64,000 nucleotides of DNA from an uncultured Rubripirellula sp. (GCA_938045805.1 CALIBL010000035.1:248001-312000); one strand, 5' to 3'; positions 54,966 through 64,000 are shown, counted from the first letter of the stretch. Notes: generated by a model not told the origin, from the letters alone. Made by a program: numbers and translations.

Positions 54966-57900
54966 TCAATCGATAAAGATAAATTCGTTACTTGAAATCA
55001 AAACCTGAGCGAACGCGACCCAAGGATCCAATTCTCTGAAAGGTGTTCCCCTAAAGTGCTCCGTCGCATTCCAGGACGAACCTCCACTCTCAACCTTCTC
55101 ATCGATCTCAATAATTTTTGGAGCCCAGAGGTATTGATCACTATTCAATCCTTTTCCGATATCAACCAGAAAATCAACGGTCTCTCCCTTTTCCACCTGC
55201 AGTCTATCAACGCTCATCCCGACCGTCTTATTAAAAACATCCGCTTGCTTCACCAAGCCTTGCCGACTTGAAATGATCGCAGCATGTACCCCATCGCCAA
55301 CGTTCGGTTCGTGAACCAATTCGGACACAATGCTGACCGTCATCGACTTCGGGGCCGTCCACCTACGAATCGATGCGTGCGAGTTAACATTCCCAGGATG
55401 TCCCCCGTGAGCTGTTAACTGAACCCATCCAAGAGATGAGTCAGGGTACGCTGCACCTCCCTGCCAAGCATCCCCTGAGAAATGAGGTAAGTCTTGGTAA
55501 TCCGTCACCCGGTTGGTGGTCGAATCAAAAGCTCCCATCCCATAGGACCAAGCATCCTCTGGCCCCGACTTGCCGCCTTCGGAATCAAGCTTGGTTTTAA
55601 TGGATGCTTGATGGATGAACTCTCGCGACAACAATCGTTCGTCCGCCGATGGATTCCTGGCAAGTAGACGGCGGTAAAGTTGATCAATTCGATCGTCAAC
55701 AAGCTCGCTCTCTAAATCGTTTACCAATTCCCCCACCTGCTCCAGCACAAATGGATGATTCAGGAAGAAGAGAGCCTGCTGAGGCACCGTGGTTTCAGCT
55801 CGCCGAGAAATAGAGAGATCAGGACTAGCCACATCAAAGGTGCGTTGTGTACTGGAAAAAAACTGCCGATCCGTTTGACAGTAGATCGTTCGACTCCGAC
55901 TGGTGAACAGTTCGTTTGATTTACCTCCAGGTTGAAAAATATCTCCCTGCGTCACGAAGAGTATAGAGTCACGCATCGCTTCAAAATCGAGACGTCGCCG
56001 TGGAAATTGCCAGATAAGTCGATTGGCCGGATCCACTGTCTCGGCCCGAGAAAGATTACCCGCTAGGGAATCGAGCGAGGATTGCTGGTAAGCGGTCGAC
56101 ATCATAATCAGGCGGTGAATCCGCTTCTGTTTCCAATCACCTTCAATGAATTGACGACTTAGCCAATCCAACAATTCCGGGTGAGACGGGGCATCGGACC
56201 GATTACCAAAGTCACTCAGCGTCTGCACCAAACCGGCCTCAAAATGATTCGCCCAAATCCGATTAACGGCGACTCGGGGTGTTAATGGGTTCATTGAGGA
56301 GGTGATCGACCTTGCTAAGGTTAACCGACCACTGCCCTTGATTCGGTTTAAACGTGAAACCGTTGGAGTAGAGTCAAATGAACGAAAAGCTTCGGGAAAT
56401 CCGCGTTGCACGCGACTCCCTAGACGCCTCGGATCTCCTCGATGCATCACATGCGAATTGATTAATTCACCTTTTCGGTCGTTCAGTGCAATCGTGAAAA
56501 TCGGAGATGAATCAGCATGCAAAATCCAACGATCAACTTCTGCCTGAAGTTTCCATAGTTCCTCGGTTTGACTTGTCGGAAAAAAGCGTTCAATGTGGGT
56601 AATCGCCTCATCAGGCACTTCGCACGGTCCTTGGTTCCCAAAAAGGAAATCCGTGACTTCACTCATCGTCGACTGCCCATTGGTAGCATCCCTAGGGTTG
56701 CTATCGGAACTGACTACCTGGTTAAAAAAATCCGCGTAGCGAGTGATGACTTCGCCGATGTCTCTCGGAGGCTGTGTAAATCGCAGAACGATCTCAGGAT
56801 GATATTCGCCTAGACTAGATTCTTGTATCTGTTCGCAGATCTCAGCCGCTCTCTCCTGAAACGTCTGCGCCGGCGTCTCCGTGAACTGTCGCCATGCCTT
56901 AAATAGACGATCGTTTTTATCTCCCTGCAAATCGAGGTAATCCCTAAAACGTCTCACGAACTCAGGTATCAGATCCGTCTCAACGTAAATCTGATCAAAC
57001 CCCGCCTCGGGGAAATCTTCCAGGTGCAGTTGAGCTTCGAGGTAATCGGCGATTCGACCCCGAACACGATCAGATGCCTCTTTGCGATAACGACTCAGCG
57101 ACTCCGATAGCTTCACCTCCCGCTGCTTCAATCCCTCAATAAACTCATGATCCATCTCTGATCTTTCAGAAATGGCAATCAATCGTTCTTCGCAATTTCG
57201 AAACACGCCATACAACGCGTAATAATCTTCGATTGTGATTGGGTCATACTTGTGGTCATGACATCGTGCACATGCCATGGTGATGCCCATCGTTGCTCGG
57301 GAAAGAACGTCGATTCGATCGTCAATGATGTCGTGTGGAACTCCGAGAAAGCGGCGCCCAAGTGTCAAAAAGCCCATTGCAGCCAAATCTGCTGGCTCCG
57401 AATCCAATAGATCCGCGGAAATTTGCAATTGAAGGAACCGATCATAAGGCATGTCTTGATTGAAAGCGTTGATCACCCAATCACGATACACCCAGGCGTG
57501 CACCCAAAAACGTTCCTCCCTTGCGTAAACGTAACCTTTCGTGTCTGAATATCTCGCCAAGTCCAACCAGTGCTTTGCCCACTTCTCACCATACCTTGGC
57601 GATTCGAGCAATCGGTTGATCACCTTCTCCCATGCGTTGGGTGCTTCATCTTGAATGAACGCGTTGATCTCCGATTCACTCGGTGGAAGACCGTGCAAAT
57701 CGTAGGTAGCTCGGCGAATCAAGGTTCGACGATCCGCGGATCTTGAATAGGTAAGACTATGCTCAGCAAGTTTCTTCAGAAGGAAGTGGTCAATTTCGTT
57801 GTAACCATTGACCTCGCGATTTTTCTCGAGAACAGGAACCTCGATATGCGAAATTGGCTGATAGGCCCAATGGTCTCCAAGCGTATTGTTTGCGGCGAGT

Positions 57901-58337
57901 GTGGCACCATGAGTTTCTCCAGCCAAGCGAGTCACTCCCTCCGGCCAATTCGCACCATGCTCGACCCAACTCTTGATTGACTCCACCTGTAATGGACTCA
58001 ACTCGCCATCCGGCGGCATCTTGAGATCACCATCACCTGAAATCACCTGCAGTAATAGACTTTGGGTCCACTGCTTTTGATCGACAAGGGATCCGTGATC
58101 TCCGCCTTTCCGGAACTGGCTGAGCGTCTCCATCGACAAACCGCCCGAGTCCTGCTCCTCATGGTGACACTCAAGGCAATTCTCTATTAGAGTCGGGCGA
58201 ATATGCTGCTCAAAGAGTTCAGCATCACCTAACTCCTTAACCACTTGCGCAACGAGACAATCTTGTGACAGACCGATGGCAAGTATCACACAAAGGACGA
58301 ATCGATCAATGAAAAAAAGCACAGCGTTTAGACGCAT
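54966..58337 (-). CDS. PSCyt1/PSCyt2 (DUF1549) and PSD1 (DUF1553) exported protein, copy B
   Basis: A 1123-residue exported protein. The leader is FVLCVILAIGLSQDCLVAQ. PSCyt1 carries C54-LECH58 (LIENCLECHHEEQDSGGLSM). DUF1549 has RRATYDLHGLPPSESEINAF, WAKHWLDLARYSDTKGYVYA and CARCHDHKYDPITIEDYYALYG, which supplies a second heme-type motif. DUF1553 starts around RVAVNRIWANHFEAGLVQTLSDFGNRS. About 190 extra C-terminal residues carry a jelly-roll-like segment (LPHFSGDAWQGGAAYPDSSLGWVQL). Function is not established. The partner DUF1501 gene lies 9 bp downstream. The arrangement repeats the cassette at 36965-41656. Confidence 0.9.
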   Translation of the reverse strand: MRLNAVLFFIDRFVLCVILAIGLSQDCLVAQVVKELGDAELFEQHIRPTLIENCLECHHEEQDSGGLSMETLSQFRKGGDHGSLVDQKQWTQSLLLQVISGDGDLKMPPDGELSPLQVESIKSWVEHGANWPEGVTRLAGETHGATLAANNTLGDHWAYQPISHIEVPVLEKNREVNGYNEIDHFLLKKLAEHSLTYSRSADRRTLIRRATYDLHGLPPSESEINAFIQDEAPNAWEKVINRLLESPRYGEKWAKHWLDLARYSDTKGYVYAREERFWVHAWVYRDWVINAFNQDMPYDRFLQLQISADLLDSEPADLAAMGFLTLGRRFLGVPHDIIDDRIDVLSRATMGITMACARCHDHKYDPITIEDYYALYGVFRNCEERLIAISERSEMDHEFIEGLKQREVKLSESLSRYRKEASDRVRGRIADYLEAQLHLEDFPEAGFDQIYVETDLIPEFVRRFRDYLDLQGDKNDRLFKAWRQFTETPAQTFQERAAEICEQIQESSLGEYHPEIVLRFTQPPRDIGEVITRYADFFNQVVSSDSNPRDATNGQSTMSEVTDFLFGNQGPCEVPDEAITHIERFFPTSQTEELWKLQAEVDRWILHADSSPIFTIALNDRKGELINSHVMHRGDPRRLGSRVQRGFPEAFRSFDSTPTVSRLNRIKGSGRLTLARSITSSMNPLTPRVAVNRIWANHFEAGLVQTLSDFGNRSDAPSHPELLDWLSRQFIEGDWKQKRIHRLIMMSTAYQQSSLDSLAGNLSRAETVDPANRLIWQFPRRRLDFEAMRDSILFVTQGDIFQPGGKSNELFTSRSRTIYCQTDRQFFSSTQRTFDVASPDLSISRRAETTVPQQALFFLNHPFVLEQVGELVNDLESELVDDRIDQLYRRLLARNPSADERLLSREFIHQASIKTKLDSEGGKSGPEDAWSYGMGAFDSTTNRVTDYQDLPHFSGDAWQGGAAYPDSSLGWVQLTAHGGHPGNVNSHASIRRWTAPKSMTVSIVSELVHEPNVGDGVHAAIISSRQGLVKQADVFNKTVGMSVDRLQVEKGETVDFLVDIGKGLNSDQYLWAPKIIEIDEKVESGGSSWNATEHFRGTPFRELDPWVAFAQVLISSNEFIFID

Positions 58338-58462
58338 GATAGGATCCCGCTAAAACCGGTCGAACCAAGACGTTAGTTTAGCGAACCTTGAAAACACCGT
58401 GCTGACCAAGCAAGCCTGATTCCTCACAATCGTTCAATCCGAGGTCGATCCAGTTACGAATC

Positions 58463-59416
58463 CTAGAACGGACGATGGCGTGAATCCACGTAAAGCCAAT
58501 ACAAGAGTTCTTGGATCAATTCCATTGCTGACTGAATTCGATGCTCAGGATTTTTTTCCAAACACCGCAGGCAAACCGTCTCGAGCGAACTCGGTATGGT
58601 CCGATCCGTCACGATCACGCTGGGAGAGGGTGGCCTAGAATGCAGCGTGTGGTTCATTATCTCCTCGAGCGAGTCGCCCCACGCAAGAGTCTCGAGTGTC
58701 AGAATCTCAAACAAAATTGCACCGAGACTGTACAGGTCTGTTCTTTCATCGACCTCAAGATTGGTGACCTGCTCAGGGGACATATAGAGCGGGGAAGCCT
58801 GAGTGGGTCGTCGCGAGTGGAGGCTGTTTGCGTCCTCACCTTCTTCCTCCGGCTCATCGAGAACCTTTGCGATCCCCCAATCGAGAAGGAAGATTTCGCC
58901 GAAATCCCCCAAAACGATATTCTCTGGTTTCACGTCGCAATGTGCGACTCGATGGGTATGGGCGTAATTGAGCACCTCCGCCACCTCTATCACGACATCA
59001 ATGAGCTTTTGTAGATCCCACTTGTTTGCGCCAGATTTTATGGCGTCAAGCGTCTCGCGGAGTGTCGTCCCGGAGACCAACTTCATTGTGAAGTAATAGT
59101 GACCTCGAGTGTCATAACCGACCTCATAGACCGGTGGGGTGTTTGGATGCTGTAACGACCCCGTAATCCTTGCCTCTCGAAGAAATAATTCATTCTCATA
59201 GGGATCATCAACAAACTCAGGTCGCAAAGTCTTGTAACAGACGATCCTCCCCAAGTTGAGATCCTTACACGTCTGGATTACACACTTTCCACCGAGAGCG
59301 ATCTGCTTGAAGTAGATGTAGCGAGTGTTGTTGGTGATCTTTGCATCTTTTGACAGCGGCGAATTCAAATCCGCCGGACGCAAAAGCTGCTCACTACGCG
59401 AGGTACTTCGGTACAT
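58463..59416 (-). CDS. Ser/Thr protein kinase with atypical motifs
   Basis: A kinase of about 317 residues with no membrane helix or extracellular domain. Subdomains visible: a degenerate glycine loop (IALGGKCVIQT), the ATP-binding Lys (VCYKTLRP), the alpha-C Glu (REARITGSLQHPNTPPVYEVG), the catalytic loop HCDVKPEN (Cys replaces the Arg of HRD), DWG in place of DFG (LLDWGIAK), and the later APE-like MSPEQ and DLYSLGAILFEIL. The DWG form is frequent in planctomycete kinases. Catalytic Asp and Asn are present, so activity is likely, though regulation may differ because the RD pair is missing. The track's start is a TTG with a hydrophobic run; I chose ATG 59416. Confidence 0.83.
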   Translation of the reverse strand: MYRSTSRSEQLLRPADLNSPLSKDAKITNNTRYIYFKQIALGGKCVIQTCKDLNLGRIVCYKTLRPEFVDDPYENELFLREARITGSLQHPNTPPVYEVGYDTRGHYYFTMKLVSGTTLRETLDAIKSGANKWDLQKLIDVVIEVAEVLNYAHTHRVAHCDVKPENIVLGDFGEIFLLDWGIAKVLDEPEEEGEDANSLHSRRPTQASPLYMSPEQVTNLEVDERTDLYSLGAILFEILTLETLAWGDSLEEIMNHTLHSRPPSPSVIVTDRTIPSSLETVCLRCLEKNPEHRIQSAMELIQELLYWLYVDSRHRPF

Positions 59417-59744
59417 AAAATGGCTCGAAACAATCCAAACAACCATCAAAGATGCAATTTCGGTTGGAAGCAGACTCGCTCTAATCGAACGAAGATATCG
59501 CGAAACCTCGCCTCCCCAAAACCACCACTCGATCCGTCGACTCAGACTAACCTAACGGGCCGATTGCTCGCTACCTCGGATCGACTGACAAACTTTGCAT
59601 TCTGAGCGTGGCCTACTTTCAATCGCCACCAAATAGAATTAAATCGGGTAATATATCGACTCGAAGTGAACAGCATCAGTGAACAAATTCACGCGGCGTT
59701 CCGTCGTCTCCTCCTTCCATTTCTTCATCAGGATCACCAGCAAG

Positions 59745-60467
59745 ATGTATCGATTTGCTGCACTACTGCTTTTGTCTTTACTCACGGTCACAAATTCACC
59801 CACGATCGCCTCAGCGCAGGATGACGCAGCAAAGCATGATGCGATTCGTCCCGTACCGCGTGAAGGTGGCTGGATGAAGCGGCACCAGTCGATGAACGAA
59901 CGAGTCGCGAAGGGAAACGTTGATGTGGTTTTTATCGGCGACTCAATCACTCAAGGATGGGAGGGACGAGGTAAGGGCGTGTGGGCAAAGTTTTATGGAG
60001 AACGGAATGCCGTCAACTTAGGTATCGGCGGTGATCGCACTCAACATGTGATCTGGAGGTTACAGAATGGGAATCTGGAAGGTATCTCGCCAAAAGCTGC
60101 CGTGATCATGATCGGCACCAACAACTCTGGCAGCAATTCCCCCGAGCAGATCGCAGAGGGAGTAACGGAAATTGTCAAAATCCTTCGTCATCAAACCTCG
60201 AATACAAAAATCTTACTTCTTGGGACGTTTCCGCGAGGTGCGACCAAGGATGATGCGAGACGCATCGTCAACGAGAAGAGCAACGAGATCGTCTCGAAAT
60301 TAGCCGATGGCTCGAATATCCATTACCTCGATATTGGCCATCGCTTTTTAAACGATGATCAAACCCTGTCAAAAGAGATCATGCCGGACCTACTGCATCT
60401 GAGTGAACGGGGATATCAGATATGGGCTGAATCAATTGAATCAGCGTTGGCCGATCTTCTTCGCTAG
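59745..60467 (+). CDS. Secreted SGNH/GDSL-type esterase (PAF acetylhydrolase-like)
   Basis: A 240-residue exported hydrolase with signal peptide MYRFAALLLLSLLTVTNSPTIASAQ. The SGNH blocks are complete: block I VVFIGDSITQGWEG (catalytic Ser), block II LGIGGDRTQHV, block III MIGTNNSGSN (Asn) and block V DLLHLSERGYQIWAE (Asp and His). This group removes acetyl groups from sugars or lipids. The track's start at 59679 adds 22 residues before the signal peptide, so ATG 59745 is preferred. It is a single-gene unit between a minus-strand kinase and a downstream VCBS gene on the same strand. Confidence 0.88.
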   Translation: MYRFAALLLLSLLTVTNSPTIASAQDDAAKHDAIRPVPREGGWMKRHQSMNERVAKGNVDVVFIGDSITQGWEGRGKGVWAKFYGERNAVNLGIGGDRTQHVIWRLQNGNLEGISPKAAVIMIGTNNSGSNSPEQIAEGVTEIVKILRHQTSNTKILLLGTFPRGATKDDARRIVNEKSNEIVSKLADGSNIHYLDIGHRFLNDDQTLSKEIMPDLLHLSERGYQIWAESIESALADLLR

Positions 60468-60566
60468 CATCAAGCAGAATCCGCTTCAATCACATCAATA
60501 CCCCACCTTCCCTCGCTCTCACTAATGCGGATCGTCATCATGAGAATATGCACAAAGTACTCAGCA

Positions 60567-61772
60567 ATGCAGCTCTTCAATAAGCATGTCGTGTACCTGT
60601 TCATCGTCGCATGCGTCACAGCTGATGCGATTCTCGCACAGGAACCGTTGCCAAAAGATGTCTGGGAAACGTTAACGATCGATACGATTGAAATTGGGTA
60701 CGGCCTGCAAATTGAGGATGTCAACGGTGATGGCAGACCTGACATTATCTTGGCTGACAAAAGTACCGTTCAATGGTACGAAAACCCTTCATGGAAAAAA
60801 CATGTCATCGCTCGCGACCTGACGGAGCGAGATAACGTGTGCATCGCTGCGAAAGATATTGATGGAGACGGAAAATGTGAAATCGCAGTGGGAGGACAAT
60901 GGAACTATCGCGAAAGCGTAAAGGACGGTGCGGTCCACTACCTCATTCCAACCAAGGATCGTTCGGGGCTATGGAAACCACAAAAGCTTTACAATGAACC
61001 GAGTACACACCGGATGCATTGGATTACCGGTCCCGAAAACAGTAAGCGTTTGGTGGTCAAGCCACTTCGCGGTCGCGGAAGTGTCAACGGGGATGGAGCC
61101 GGATTGAAGTTGCTTGAATACTTCCCCCCCGAGAACCCACAAGATCCTTGGCGACGTGAAGTCATCTGTGACTTCCTACATCTGTCGCATAACTTTCATG
61201 TCGTTAACTGGGATGATGACCCAGAGGACGAGCTCATCATCGCCGCAAAAGAGGGTGTTTGGCACCTTGATCGAATCACGGAAGATGAGAAATCTACCAA
61301 TTGGCAGGCAACTCAACTTACTGATCAATTCGCGGGCGAAATCAGAGACGGGCGACTTCCCGGTGGTGATCGTTTCATCGTTGCAATCCAACCCATGCAC
61401 GGGTCAATTGCGGCAACGTACCGCCAATCTGCAGAGCAAGGCAAGCTCTGGGAATTGTGCAAGGTACTCAGCGAATCGCTCAAAGACGGACATGCATTGG
61501 CTTGTGCTGATTTCCTTGGCGTCGGCTCCGATCAAATCATCGTGGGCTGGCGAGCCATGAATGACCCCGGCATTCCCGGCATCAAGCTCTTCGCCCCACT
61601 GGATTCACAAGGTAAGCAATGGAGAGAGAGTGTCTTATCCGCTGAACAAATCGCGGTCGAAGACATCAAGATTGGTGACTTGGACCAAGATGGTCGTGTT
61701 GACGTCATTGCGGCCGCACGTCAAACCAAGAACCTTGTGATCTTCTTCAATCGCACTGAAGGAAGACCCTAA
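60567..61772 (+). CDS. Exported FG-GAP/VCBS-repeat protein
   Basis: About 401 residues with leader LFNKHVVYLFIVACVTADAILAQ. The chain is built from FG-GAP/VCBS-like repeats forming a beta-propeller with calcium-binding Asp loops: DVNGDGRPDIILADK, DIDGDGKCEIAVGG, DLDQDGRVDVIAAAR, and a more degenerate DDDPEDELIIAA. Such repeats occur in extracellular adhesion or enzyme-linked proteins; no catalytic motif is visible. The start at 60525 or 60567 cannot be decided, and the latter is closer to the signal peptide. The gene ends 34 bp from the convergent BNR-type gene. Confidence 0.8.
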   Translation: MQLFNKHVVYLFIVACVTADAILAQEPLPKDVWETLTIDTIEIGYGLQIEDVNGDGRPDIILADKSTVQWYENPSWKKHVIARDLTERDNVCIAAKDIDGDGKCEIAVGGQWNYRESVKDGAVHYLIPTKDRSGLWKPQKLYNEPSTHRMHWITGPENSKRLVVKPLRGRGSVNGDGAGLKLLEYFPPENPQDPWRREVICDFLHLSHNFHVVNWDDDPEDELIIAAKEGVWHLDRITEDEKSTNWQATQLTDQFAGEIRDGRLPGGDRFIVAIQPMHGSIAATYRQSAEQGKLWELCKVLSESLKDGHALACADFLGVGSDQIIVGWRAMNDPGIPGIKLFAPLDSQGKQWRESVLSAEQIAVEDIKIGDLDQDGRVDVIAAARQTKNLVIFFNRTEGRP

Positions 61773-61806
61773 CACGCTCGAAGGATTGGCGCTTCGAAAC
61801 GCAGAG

Positions 61807-62856
61807 CTATTGAGCACTCAACGTTAGATCGGCAAGATAGATTGCAGTTACCACCTTACCATTTTCATCTCGTTCATGACTTGAGTACCAGGAAACCATT
61901 GCCTGACCTTCACCTAGGTCAATCAACCCCGGGTAGGAGTTATCACCGCCGCTCGGTAATTCTGCGAACTCATGTAGTTGATTGTCTTGCAGCCAACACA
62001 AGGAGGTTCGTGGCCCATCGGAGGTCACCCTTCGACCACCGACCACCCATCGGTCGCCCCAGCGGGCCAGCAGGGGTCCGCCGATGTAGCGATCTAAATC
62101 CGTTCGTTCCCAAGAATCATACGGAGGGTCGGAACGCACAATCTCTGCGGCGTCACCACCACGCCGGGCAATCCCAACCACGCTTCCGTTTTGCAAGAAT
62201 TGAAAAGCGGTTTCGTCACCTCGAGTCTCCTGAAACAATCCCGTTTTGCGCCATGTGAGACCATCTTCACTTTCTAGCATTGCGGATTCTACATCTGGCC
62301 CCTCACCCCGCGGTCGCACGTCAAAGAGATGCTTACGTCTCCCACAGAGATAAGCCTTGCCGCCAAATTCATTCGCTTTCCAAATGTAATGCCCGAAGGT
62401 ACCTTCGAGCATCTGTGGATCTGACCAATGGTCGCCGTCTTGGGTAAACACCGCATATCCCAAATGCAAATTCAAGTCATAATCCTTGACTGCAATCGTC
62501 GATTCACCGCTGTACCAAGTTCCGGTGTAAACAAAAAGCTTGTCCTTGAAAACTAGAAAATGAGGATCCCGAGTATCACGCAGAGGAACAGAAAACTGAT
62601 GCACTTTCTCCCAGTTCAAGCGATCATCGCTCCTAAGAACAATGATTGAGGCAGTGGGATGCACCATGTGACCGTCAGGGCAACTTCGGAAAGCCAGGTA
62701 ATACTGCCCCCGAAACTTAACGAGATCGGTAAACGCATTGTGTTCACCGTTATCGAAAACTTTTCTTAGGTGACTTACGTTGACTTGCGGTAGGTCCTCA
62801 GCAACTGCCAGATACCCCACAAACACAATCGACAACAAGAAGAAAGATCGCAACAT
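61807..62856 (-). CDS. Exported BNR/sialidase-like glycoside hydrolase-type propeller
   Basis: A 349-residue protein from ATG 62856, with signal peptide MLRSFFLLSIVFVGYLAVAE. The fold looks like a five- or six-bladed sialidase propeller: FRGQYYLAFRSCPDG, ASIIVLRSDDRLNWEKV, ESEDGLTWRKTG (an Asp-box-like turn), GRRKHLFDVRPRG, IVRSDPPYDSWERT. The track's ORF extends 80 codons further upstream into the DUF389 gene, without a reason to start there. The family includes exo-sialidases and other secreted glycosidases; the catalytic set cannot be verified. Confidence 0.78.
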   Translation of the reverse strand: MLRSFFLLSIVFVGYLAVAEDLPQVNVSHLRKVFDNGEHNAFTDLVKFRGQYYLAFRSCPDGHMVHPTASIIVLRSDDRLNWEKVHQFSVPLRDTRDPHFLVFKDKLFVYTGTWYSGESTIAVKDYDLNLHLGYAVFTQDGDHWSDPQMLEGTFGHYIWKANEFGGKAYLCGRRKHLFDVRPRGEGPDVESAMLESEDGLTWRKTGLFQETRGDETAFQFLQNGSVVGIARRGGDAAEIVRSDPPYDSWERTDLDRYIGGPLLARWGDRWVVGGRRVTSDGPRTSLCWLQDNQLHEFAELPSGGDNSYPGLIDLGEGQAMVSWYSSHERDENGKVVTAIYLADLTLSAQ

Positions 62857-62873
62857 CACAATACCTATAATCT

Positions 62874-64000
62874 TTATGCAAAAACGACCGGCTGCAGCAT
62901 CCAAATTAGAATCATGATCACCAACAGCGCCAGCGAGGCGAGCGACCTCAATACCCATGGATGATTCGAAGTGGCCTCCTGCCGCATACCACGAATCCAC
63001 AGCACGAAAGATGATCCAATCATGATTGTCAGCACATTCACCGAAACCAACAACAGAGGACCAAGTACCGGTGTTCCCCTGAGCGAAACTGACCACTCCA
63101 TGAATACAATTTGCAACCCTGCAGTCGCAATAGGCGGAACCAACGCGGCTGCAATCGCAGCGCCCGCTAGAGCCGAAGATAGATGCCTACGGGTTCGGGA
63201 GTACGATGCTGCGATACCTCCAACCAGACCAACACATAGATCAAGTGGCGATGGAGCACAACGCGCCCACATTTCATCCGTGATCACCGGCTCACGAAAG
63301 ACCGTGAACAAGAGCCCAAAGATCATGCTGGAAATCAACGCACTCAAAAAACCAAGTACGATGGTAAAAAGTGAAGATCGAAATAGCGGACGATTGCCCT
63401 GAGTCAATGCCATCCCCGCTCCAAGTATTGGTGTCATCAGCGGGGCGATCAGCATCGCACCGATAATCACTGAAGCGGAATTCTGCAATAAACCAAATGA
63501 CGCAAGCATTGAAGCGGCTGCCATCAATCCGATGAACTCAAGATTCAACTCAGATCCCATTTGCAAATCATTGGCCAAATCGATTCGCTCCTGTCGCTCC
63601 ATCGATGGTGCAACACGATTAGCAGCTTTCTGAATGGCCGTTGACAACACCTCTGCATAAGACGTTCCGTCTCGGGCAATGACAACGAAATGACGTGTCT
63701 GGTCAAGAATCAATGACCGAGAAATCTCGTAATGGGAATGGCGGGCGTCGAGAGCCCCCAGGTCTGATAAAACAACTTGATGACTGACCGGAGAGTCACT
63801 CTGAGCAGCAATCTCATCAATCTTCACGCTAAGCTGCTGGGAAGAAAAATCATCATCAGGCCAAGTAACGGGATCACGAAACGTCCAACCCCGAATCTCA
63901 AAAAATGATTTGACAGTACTGCTAGGTGATCGCATGACGGGAATCAGAGAAGCACCACCATCATGAATCTCTGCCTCCTGCTTGATCCATAACGTCAGTA
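62874..64000 (-). CDS. DUF389 membrane protein, 5' end beyond window
   Basis: The ORF track starts at ATG 63935, but the frame stays open on the minus strand to base 64000, so the gene probably begins outside. The visible part has a soluble region of about 165 residues, then a DUF389 membrane domain with eight or so helices (FIGLMAAASMLASFGLLQNSASVIIGAMLIAPLMTPILGAGMAL, VGLVGGIAASYSR, LAGAAIAAALVPPIATAGLQIV). The soluble part ends LILDQTRHFVVIARDGTSYAEVL, which resembles a universal-stress-like strand. Transport is presumed for this family but unproven. It is followed 17 bp later by the sialidase-like gene. Confidence 0.83.
   Translation of the reverse strand, partial: LTLWIKQEAEIHDGGASLIPVMRSPSSTVKSFFEIRGWTFRDPVTWPDDDFSSQQLSVKIDEIAAQSDSPVSHQVVLSDLGALDARHSHYEISRSLILDQTRHFVVIARDGTSYAEVLSTAIQKAANRVAPSMERQERIDLANDLQMGSELNLEFIGLMAAASMLASFGLLQNSASVIIGAMLIAPLMTPILGAGMALTQGNRPLFRSSLFTIVLGFLSALISSMIFGLLFTVFREPVITDEMWARCAPSPLDLCVGLVGGIAASYSRTRRHLSSALAGAAIAAALVPPIATAGLQIVFMEWSVSLRGTPVLGPLLLVSVNVLTIMIGSSFVLWIRGMRQEATSNHPWVLRSLASLALLVIMILIWMLQPVVFA

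Noticed and set aside
62857-63096. 80-codon extension of the sialidase-like ORF
   Set aside because: Overlaps the DUF389 gene and precedes a perfect signal peptide starting at 62856.
1-64000. Search for tRNA, rRNA, CRISPR arrays, insertion sequences and phage genes
   Set aside because: No cloverleaf, spacer array, transposase motif or terminal repeats were recognised by eye; small RNAs cannot be excluded.

Overview
This window looks like chromosomal DNA of a planctomycete, most likely in or near the Pirellulales. That placement rests on gene families and not on a marker gene. The evidence is three cassettes pairing giant cytochrome-type PSCyt/PSD (DUF1549/DUF1553, DUF1592) proteins with Tat-exported DUF1501/DUF1552 proteins, a DUF1559 pseudopilin, two sulfatases, DUF1080 (3-keto-disaccharide hydrolase) domains, c-heme/propeller proteins, and a Ser/Thr kinase with a DWG motif. 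Most encoded proteins carry export signals. Shine-Dalgarno sites are often weak, and some starts are GTG or TTG. I see no rRNA, tRNA, IS element, phage gene or CRISPR array.

Layout. 1-1.4 kb: two small secreted proteins that appear to be paralogues, the first cut by the window edge. 1.4-3.2 kb: a GspK-like pseudopilin. 3.7-6.3 kb: a copper operon (Tat-exported multicopper oxidase plus SCO1-type lipoprotein) preceded by phased A-tracts. 6.4-24.9 kb: a degradation region with a CocE-type hydrolase, two sulfatases, a nucleoside-hydrolase-like protein, a sugar-dehydrogenase/PKD/cytochrome/CBM fusion, a pentaheme DUF1080/PA14 protein with its propeller partner, and an SMP-30/esterase fusion. 25.0-27.5 kb: a persulfide-detoxification operon (TauE/SafE plus a CstB-like dioxygenase-rhodanese) behind two 20-bp dyads. 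27.6-32.8 kb: a DUF1592 / DUF1552 / ankyrin cassette. 32.9-36.8 kb: two esterases and an HpcH/HpaI-type aldolase. 37.0-41.7 kb and 53.5-58.3 kb: two copies of the DUF1549-DUF1553 / DUF1501 cassette on opposite strands. 43.2-48.9 kb: a BamB-like propeller, a DUF1559 pseudopilin, and a divergent histidine kinase / NtrC-type regulator pair. 48.9-53.5 kb: a thioredoxin-TPR protein, a coiled-coil lipoprotein and two SPFH proteins. 58.5-64 kb: a kinase, an SGNH hydrolase, a VCBS-repeat protein, a BNR-type glycosidase-like protein and a DUF389 membrane protein running off the window.

Working together. The degradation genes look like a marine-polysaccharide toolkit: secreted hydrolases and sulfatases, with multiheme or propeller proteins that may oxidise sugars at the cell surface. 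The most coherent regulatory hypothesis is at 45.7-45.9 kb. A -24/-12 (sigma-54) promoter-like sequence points at the DUF1559 pseudopilin gene. Upstream of it lies a degenerate ~21-bp repeat array containing a GTGGCG-N7-CGCCAC dyad. The divergent operon encodes a histidine kinase and a sigma-54 activator with an intact GAFTGA loop. The second is the dyad-controlled persulfide operon. All function assignments are from motif reading only, because no searches could be run.
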